Both the position numbers and the translations under genes were made by a program. Below are positions 59,281 to 64,000 of a stretch of 64,000 bases of DNA, in pieces (the first letter of the stretch is position 1; every line of letters starts with the position of its first letter). The DNA is from Nocardia terpenica (GTDB lineage: Bacteria > Actinomycetota > Actinomycetes > Mycobacteriales > Mycobacteriaceae): contig NZ_JABMCZ010000005.1 in assembly GCF_013186535.1 (NCBI RefSeq), forward strand, positions 930,001-994,000, given 5' to 3'. A model generated the notes under the pieces. That model saw nothing but the letters and a program-made list of their open reading frames with translations, was not told where the DNA came from and ran no database searches.

Positions 59281-60603
59281 GTGTACCGTGCCCCAGTGTT
59301 CCTTCGTCAGCTCGAGCCCCGCACCGCTCGAACCGCCGCCGAGGTCCTGAACTTCGCGCTGTGGCCGTTCGCGATCATGACCATGCTGCATCAGGTCATC
59401 GTCAAGGCCACGAACTTCACGATCACCGACGACTTCGCTCCGGTGTACAACGCGTCGCTGGCGTTCCTGAACCACAACCCCGTCTACAACGAGAACTTCG
59501 ACCTGGTCGACCCGCACTACCTGTACCCGCCGAGCGGCACCCTGCTCATCGCGCCGCTGGCGATCATCGACCCCGAGAAGTCGAAGTGGTGCTTCGTCGC
59601 GCTCAACGCCGTGGCCATCGTGCTGGCGTGGTATCTGCTGCTGCGGCTGTTCAAGTTCAGCATCCGGTCGTGGGCCGCGCCGCTGTTGCTGCTGCTCATG
59701 TTCGCCTCCGAAACCGTCATCAACACACTGGCTTTCGGCAATGTGAACGGCTGCCTGCTGCTGGCCGAGGTGGTGTTCTTCCATCTGCTGCTCAAGCGCC
59801 GCGACCTGTGGGCGGGGGTGGTGATGGGCCTGACGATCGCGGTCAAGCCGACGCTGGCGCCGCTGCTGCTGATCCCGCTGGTGCGCAAGCAGTGGCAGGT
59901 GTTCATCACCGCCATCGGCGTGCCCGTCGTGCTGACCGCGGTGGCGTGGCCGCTGATCAAGGATCCGATGGACTTCGTGCACCGCACCGGTCCCTACATT
60001 CTCAAGTCGCGCGACTACTTCAACAGCGCGATCGTGGGCAACGCCACCTACTACGGGCTGCCGACGGGGCTGATCTGGGGCATCCGGATCGTCATGGGCG
60101 TGCTGGTGTTGATCTCGCTGTGGCTGCTGTACCGCTACTACCGCAACGACGACCTGTTCTTCATCTGCACCGCCTCCGGTGTCATCCTCACCGCCTCGTT
60201 CCTGCTGCCGGGCCTGGGCCAGCAGTACTACTCGATGATGCTGTTCCCGTTCCTGATGACGGTGGTGCTGCGCAATTCGGTGCTGCGCAACTGGCCCGCG
60301 TGGCTGGCGATCTTCGGGTTCATGACCTACGACAAGTGGCTGCTCGACCACTGGCAGTCCACCGGCCGGGCGCTGGAATACCTGCGCGTCACCTTCGGCT
60401 GGGGGCTGCTGCTGGTCGTGGTGTTCTGCGTGCTGGGCGATCGGTATCTGGCCGCGCGCCGGGAGGGGCGGCTGGACTCGGGCATCGACCCGGCCTTCCT
60501 GCTGCCGCGGACCGACCGGCCGCAGGCGGATCGAACGCCGGACCGGCGCAATGGATCCGCGGTGTCGGCGGCCGACGAGCCCCCGGTGAGCGCTCTCGGA
60601 TGA
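59281..60603 (+). CDS. aftC: Alpha-(1,3)-arabinofuranosyltransferase AftC
   Basis: The 440-residue GT87-type membrane enzyme adds branching alpha-1,3-arabinofuranose to arabinan from decaprenyl-phosphoryl-arabinose on the outer face of the membrane. It has about ten helices and the periplasmic loop TNFTITDDFAPVYNASLAFL with the D-D/E motif near residue 57, then DLVDPHYLYPPSGTLLIAPL (the YPP motif). The position between the hydrolase and msrB equals Rv2673 in M. tuberculosis. Start GTG 59281; the C-terminal ~50 residues are polar. This supports an arabinogalactan-containing wall. Confidence 0.85.
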   Translation: MYRAPVFLRQLEPRTARTAAEVLNFALWPFAIMTMLHQVIVKATNFTITDDFAPVYNASLAFLNHNPVYNENFDLVDPHYLYPPSGTLLIAPLAIIDPEKSKWCFVALNAVAIVLAWYLLLRLFKFSIRSWAAPLLLLLMFASETVINTLAFGNVNGCLLLAEVVFFHLLLKRRDLWAGVVMGLTIAVKPTLAPLLLIPLVRKQWQVFITAIGVPVVLTAVAWPLIKDPMDFVHRTGPYILKSRDYFNSAIVGNATYYGLPTGLIWGIRIVMGVLVLISLWLLYRYYRNDDLFFICTASGVILTASFLLPGLGQQYYSMMLFPFLMTVVLRNSVLRNWPAWLAIFGFMTYDKWLLDHWQSTGRALEYLRVTFGWGLLLVVVFCVLGDRYLAARREGRLDSGIDPAFLLPRTDRPQADRTPDRRNGSAVSAADEPPVSALG

Positions 60604-60634
60604 TCGAACGGCCCGGTCTCATTAGACTCGGCTT

Positions 60635-61072
60635 ATGAGTTCCGACTCCGATACCACGCTGCCCGCGCCCAAGATCCAGCTCACGCCGCAGGAGTGGCGG
60701 GCGCGGCTCACCCCGCAGGAATACGCGGTACTGCGCGAGGCCGGTACCGAACGCGCCTTCACCGGCGAATACACCGACACCGAGACGGCCGGGGTGTACG
60801 CGTGCCGGGCGTGCGGTGCCGAGCTGTTCCGCAGCACCGAGAAGTTCCATTCGCACTGCGGCTGGCCGTCGTTCTTCGATCCCGCCGACTCCGACGCGGT
60901 GATCCTGCGGGCCGACGACTCGCTGGGCATGCGGCGGGTGGAGGTGCTGTGCGCGAACTGTCACAGCCACCTCGGGCACGTCTTCGAGGGTGAGGGCTAC
61001 TCGACCCCGACCGACAAGCGGTACTGCATCAACTCGATCTCGCTGCGGCTGGAGCCCGCCGAGGAGAAGTGA
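60635..61072 (+). CDS. msrB: Peptide methionine-R-sulfoxide reductase MsrB
   Basis: The 145-residue enzyme reduces methionine-R-sulfoxide in proteins, restoring oxidised methionines. It shows the zinc pairs CRACGAELF and CANCHSHLGHVF, HCGWPSFFDPADSDAVI in the substrate pocket, and the catalytic Cys in KRYCINSISL. Length and motif order fit the family exactly. ATG 60635 lies 31 bases after aftC. Corresponds by order to Rv2674. Confidence 0.95.
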   Translation: MSSDSDTTLPAPKIQLTPQEWRARLTPQEYAVLREAGTERAFTGEYTDTETAGVYACRACGAELFRSTEKFHSHCGWPSFFDPADSDAVILRADDSLGMRRVEVLCANCHSHLGHVFEGEGYSTPTDKRYCINSISLRLEPAEEK

Positions 61073-61103
61073 ATCCCACTCCCCCTCGGGCACTCGTGCG
61101 GCC

Positions 61104-61799
61104 TCAGGGCAGGGCGAGGATGAGCTTGTCGACGTCCACGCGCGGGCCGGTGAAGAACGGGGTCTCCTCGCGCGTGTGGCGGCGGGCGTCGGTGGCGCGC
61201 AGCTCACGCATCAGGTCGACGATGCGGTGCAGCTCGGGGGCCTCGAAGGCGAGGATCCACTCGTAGTCGCCGAGGGCGAACGAGGCCACGGTGTTGGCGC
61301 GCACGTCCGGGTAGCCGCGGGCCTTCTTGCCGTGCTCGGCGAGCATCGCGCGGCGCTCCTCGTCGGGCAGCAGGTACCACTCGTAGGAGCGCACGAACGG
61401 GTACACGCAGATGTAGTTGCCCGCGTCCTCACCGGCGAGGAACGCCGGGATGTGGCTCTTGTTGAACTCGGCGGGCCGGTGCAGGGCGGCGTTGCTCCAG
61501 ACCGGAATGCTGGCCCGGCCCAGTTCGGTGGTGCGGCGGAAGTCGGCGTAGGCGGCCTGCAGGTCTTCGATGCGCTCGGCGTGGGTCCAGATCATGAAGT
61601 CGGCGTCGGCGCGCATGCCCGCCACGTCGTAGATGCCGCGGACCACCACGCCGCGCTCGGCGAGCGAGTCGAAGAATTCGCGGGCCTCCTTGATGGCGGC
61701 CTCCCGATCGTCGCCCAGCGCACCGGGTTCCACCTGGAACACCGAGAACATCAGGTACCGGATCGTGTCGTTGAGGGCCTGGTAGTCGAGTCGCGCCAT
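61104..61799 (-). CDS. hemQ: Coproheme decarboxylase HemQ (ChdC)
   Basis: The 231-residue, chlorite-dismutase-fold enzyme converts coproheme to haem b by two oxidative decarboxylations using peroxide, the last step of the coproporphyrin-dependent route. Landmarks: LNDTIRYLMFSVFQVEPGAL, IYDVAGMRADADFMIWTHAE, YPFVRSYEWYLLPDEERRAM and NTVASFALGDYEWILAFEAP; the M-I-W and Y-P-F-x-R segments line the porphyrin site. ATG 61799 matches the conserved MARLDYQ start. It follows hemY after 172 bases on the same strand. Confidence 0.9.
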   Translation of the reverse strand: MARLDYQALNDTIRYLMFSVFQVEPGALGDDREAAIKEAREFFDSLAERGVVVRGIYDVAGMRADADFMIWTHAERIEDLQAAYADFRRTTELGRASIPVWSNAALHRPAEFNKSHIPAFLAGEDAGNYICVYPFVRSYEWYLLPDEERRAMLAEHGKKARGYPDVRANTVASFALGDYEWILAFEAPELHRIVDLMRELRATDARRHTREETPFFTGPRVDVDKLILALP

Positions 61800-61971
61800 A
61801 TCCCTATCGTGCCACTGCCGGGATCGCCGGTCGTCAGCCGCACCCGTTGCATACCGACACGCCCTCGCCACGCCGCGGAAAAGGGTGCGGATCAACAAGA
61901 CTCGGCGCAGCGCCTCGACCGCGTCGGTGCCGCCGGGTCACGCTGTGCGCATGACCTCGATGCGATTCGGC

Positions 61972-63321
61972 TCAGCGCCCGGCGTGCACGACGATCCGCT
62001 CCGCCGCGGCGGTGCCCGAGGCCGCGCAGGCCGGGACGCCCACGCCGTGCAGGTATGCGCCCGCCACCGCGAGTCCGGGCAGCCCGGCGAGGGCGGACTC
62101 GATGGCGGCCACCCGTTCGGTGTGGCCCGGCGTGTACTGCGGCAGTCCGCCGCGCCACCGCTGGACGACGGCACCGCTCGGGGCGAGGTCGAGGCCGGTC
62201 ACCGTCGACAGATCCTCGACGGCCGCGGCGACGAGTTCGGCGTCGGTGCGGGCCAGGACGGAGTCGTCGCCGAAGCGGCCGAAGGAGGCGCGCACCAGCG
62301 CGACGCCCCGCTCGGCCAGGTGCGGCCACTTGCGGCTGGACAGCGTGAATGCCTTGGCGCGCAACGATTCCCCGGTGGCGACCAGGATGCCGGAGTTGTC
62401 CGGCAGGGCGGTGTCGGCGGGCAGGGCCAGCGCCACCACGACCGAGGAGGACAGCTCGATGCCCGCGGCGGCCGCGGCGGCGTCCGGGGCGAGGGGGGCG
62501 AGCAGCGCGGCGGTCACGGGGGCGGGGGTGGCGAGAATCACCGCGTCCACCTCCCCCACCGGATCCAGCCGCCAGCCGGTCGGGGTCCGCTCCAGATTCT
62601 TTGCCGCCGTGCCGGTTTCGAGGCCGGGCCGGGCCGCCGCGAGCAGGGCGTCGAGCAGGACCCGGTAGCCGTCGCGCAGTCCGGCGAACACCGGCGCGGT
62701 CGACGGCGGCGGCAGCGCCTCGGCGACGGCCTGCGAGAGGCTGGCCGCGCCCCGGTCCAGTGCCGCGGCCAGCGGGGGCAGCGCCGCCCGCACGCCGATC
62801 GAATTCGCCAGTCCCGCATACACTCCGCCGAGCAGCGGGTCCACACTGCGGCGCACCACCTGCTCACCGAACCGGTCGGCCACCAGATCGGCTACCGCCA
62901 TATCGCCACCGCGCACCCAGTGCAGCGGGCGCGTGGGCTCATCGGCGATCCGGGCCAGCGTCGCCTCGTCGACCAGTCCGGCCATCGCCTCCGGGGCGGC
63001 CGGGATACCCATGAGGGTGCGCTCGGGCAGCGGATGCGCCCGCCCGCCGGACCAGATCAGCGGCCGCCTGCCCGCCGGGTACACCAGTTGCTCGCCGATC
63101 CCCAATTCCGTGAGCAGCGCCGGGATTTCGGGCCGCCGCCCCACGAATGCCTCGGCCCCCAGGTCCAGCGGCTCTCCCGCCACCGCACCGGTGTGCAGAA
63201 TCCCGCCGATGCGCTCCGATTGTTCGACCAGGACCAGTTCGAGCCCCGGACCCAGCGCCGTGCGCAGCCGATAGGCCGCCACCAGCCCACTGATCCCCGC
63301 CCCCACCACTGCGATCCGCAT
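61972..63321 (-). CDS. hemY: Coproporphyrinogen III oxidase HemY/CgoX
   Basis: The 449-residue FAD enzyme oxidises coproporphyrinogen III to coproporphyrin III (older name protoporphyrinogen oxidase, HemG/HemY). The FAD fold is MRIAVVGAGISGLVAAYRLR with GLELVLVEQSERIGGILHTG; then FVGRRPEIPALLTELGIGEQ and the C-terminal FAD clamp GLAVAGAYLHGVGVPACAAS. ATG 63321 gives the canonical N-terminus. Reverse-strand order hemE, hemY, hemQ equals the mycobacterial arrangement. Confidence 0.9.
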   Translation of the reverse strand: MRIAVVGAGISGLVAAYRLRTALGPGLELVLVEQSERIGGILHTGAVAGEPLDLGAEAFVGRRPEIPALLTELGIGEQLVYPAGRRPLIWSGGRAHPLPERTLMGIPAAPEAMAGLVDEATLARIADEPTRPLHWVRGGDMAVADLVADRFGEQVVRRSVDPLLGGVYAGLANSIGVRAALPPLAAALDRGAASLSQAVAEALPPPSTAPVFAGLRDGYRVLLDALLAAARPGLETGTAAKNLERTPTGWRLDPVGEVDAVILATPAPVTAALLAPLAPDAAAAAAGIELSSSVVVALALPADTALPDNSGILVATGESLRAKAFTLSSRKWPHLAERGVALVRASFGRFGDDSVLARTDAELVAAAVEDLSTVTGLDLAPSGAVVQRWRGGLPQYTPGHTERVAAIESALAGLPGLAVAGAYLHGVGVPACAASGTAAAERIVVHAGR

Positions 63322-63465
63322 CGCCCACTCCTCGTCCCGACTCGTCCCCACCCGATTCCCTGCAAGCTACCCGTCCCGCGCACATGCTCCACGCCGGGTC
63401 CGTACTCTCGGCCCGAATTCGGGGCACCGACGGCCGAGAGTGTTCGGCGGCCGGTGCGCGAGCGC

Positions 63466-64000
63466 TCAGAGCGGGGCGGGCAGGCTGTGAATCAGGTCGA
63501 CCGTGGCGGTGATCACGGCCGGGTCGGTGTCGGGAAGGACGCCGTGACCGAGATTGAAAATATGACCGGCCGCGCCGAGCGCGATGGCCTCGTCGGCCTC
63601 GTGGGCGATGCGCCGGACCTCACGCTCGATGACGGCGGGCCCGGCGAACAGCGTGGCCGGATCGAGGTTGCCCTGCAATGCCTTTCCCGCGCCGACGCGG
63701 CGGACGGCCGCGGTGAGCGGCACGCGCCAGTCGACGCCGACCACGTCGGCACCGGCCTCGCCCATGGCGCCGAGCAGCTCACCGGTGCCGACGCCGAAGT
63801 GAATGCGCGGCACGCCCGCCTCGGCCAGCTCCGCGAACACCCGCTCCGAATGCGGCAGCACGAATTCGCGGTACTGGGCCAGCGACAGCGCCCCGGCCCA
63901 GGAGTCGAACAGTTGCAGCGCGTCCACACCGGCCGACAGCTGGGCGCGCAGGAATTCGATGGTGATGTCGGTCAGCGCACCCAGCAGCGCGTGCCAGGTG
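63466..64000 (-). CDS. hemE: Uroporphyrinogen decarboxylase HemE (partial)
   Basis: Only the C-terminal ~177 codons lie in the window; the frame is open to the right edge. Uroporphyrinogen decarboxylase removes four acetate carboxyls to give coproporphyrinogen III. Visible family segments: VDALQLFDSWAGALSLAQYR, FVLPHSERVFAELAE, IHFGVGTGELLGAMGEAGAD, VVGVDWRVPL and GHIFNLGHGVLPDTDP, the latter being the strongly conserved NLGHGV motif. First gene of the haem set on this strand. Confidence 0.92.
   Translation of the reverse strand, partial: TWHALLGALTDITIEFLRAQLSAGVDALQLFDSWAGALSLAQYREFVLPHSERVFAELAEAGVPRIHFGVGTGELLGAMGEAGADVVGVDWRVPLTAAVRRVGAGKALQGNLDPATLFAGPAVIEREVRRIAHEADEAIALGAAGHIFNLGHGVLPDTDPAVITATVDLIHSLPAPL

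Overview
The window comes from a high-GC actinobacterium of the order Mycobacteriales, most likely Nocardia or a close relative. The gene order at 53.2-64.0 kb (GNAT, zapE, ribD-like reductase, secreted hydrolase, aftC, msrB, hemQ, hemY, hemE) matches, from memory, the Rv2669-Rv2678c region of Mycobacterium tuberculosis. An arabinan arabinofuranosyltransferase implies a mycolata-type cell wall, and a short secreted glycine-zipper protein at 42 kb is of a kind common in Nocardia. Assignments rest on reading translated motifs; no database search was run. Layout. 0-7 kb is a decayed accessory zone: the end of an FAD monooxygenase, a SLOG-like gene, two overlapping small Cys/His proteins, a frameshifted tyrosine-recombinase locus with an AbrB-like partner, one intact FAD monooxygenase, and scraps of GlxA-type, isochorismatase-like, ImmA-like and CYTH genes. 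7-14.7 kb holds a diguanylate cyclase and a compact catabolic set: NCS1 permease, hydantoinase-A-like protein, two tandem DUF917 proteins and a PucR-type regulator. 14.7-18.6 kb holds an MFS efflux pump next to a TetR regulator, a PlsC-type acyltransferase, and remnants of a second TetR gene and an SDR gene that keep two related operator-like palindromes. 18.6-22.7 kb is a MoxR ATPase / VWA protein / unknown protein operon interrupted by a 36-bp minisatellite. 22.7-28.2 kb is again eroded: two truncated VOC genes, an F420-type nitroreductase broken by one TGA, a transposase scrap, with intact SDR, GyrI-like and small genes between. 28.6-39.6 kb looks like a stress and ion-homeostasis block: secreted lipase, hemerythrin-like protein, small membrane protein, nucleotidyltransferase-BON fusion, GH15 enzyme, a seven-gene Mrp antiporter operon and a pyruvate-oxidase-like TPP enzyme. 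40-48.7 kb holds an AraC regulator, the secreted glycine-zipper protein, four tRNA genes, an ArsR-type regulator, an MFS pump and a cobalamin-riboswitch operon (cbtB, cbtA, histidine-phosphatase-like gene). 48.7-51.8 kb has a long degenerate minisatellite followed by two convergent genes that may carry nuclease folds: a sigma-region-4-like HTH protein with a TnsA-like C-terminus, and a membrane-anchored CoiA-like protein. 52-64 kb returns to conserved core genes ending in the coproporphyrin-dependent haem pathway. How the genes work together: the 8.0-14.7 kb genes overlap by a few bases and read as import, ring processing and regulation of a hydantoin-like compound. The Mrp genes overlap in the order E-F-G-(MrpA C-terminal fragment)-B-C-D and should form one membrane complex. 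hemE, hemY and hemQ give the last steps from uroporphyrinogen to haem. The cbt genes should be switched off when cobalamin is plentiful. The most unusual features are the intergenic minisatellites with different period lengths, the putative nuclease pair beside the longest of them, and the paired palindromes left around the dead TetR gene.
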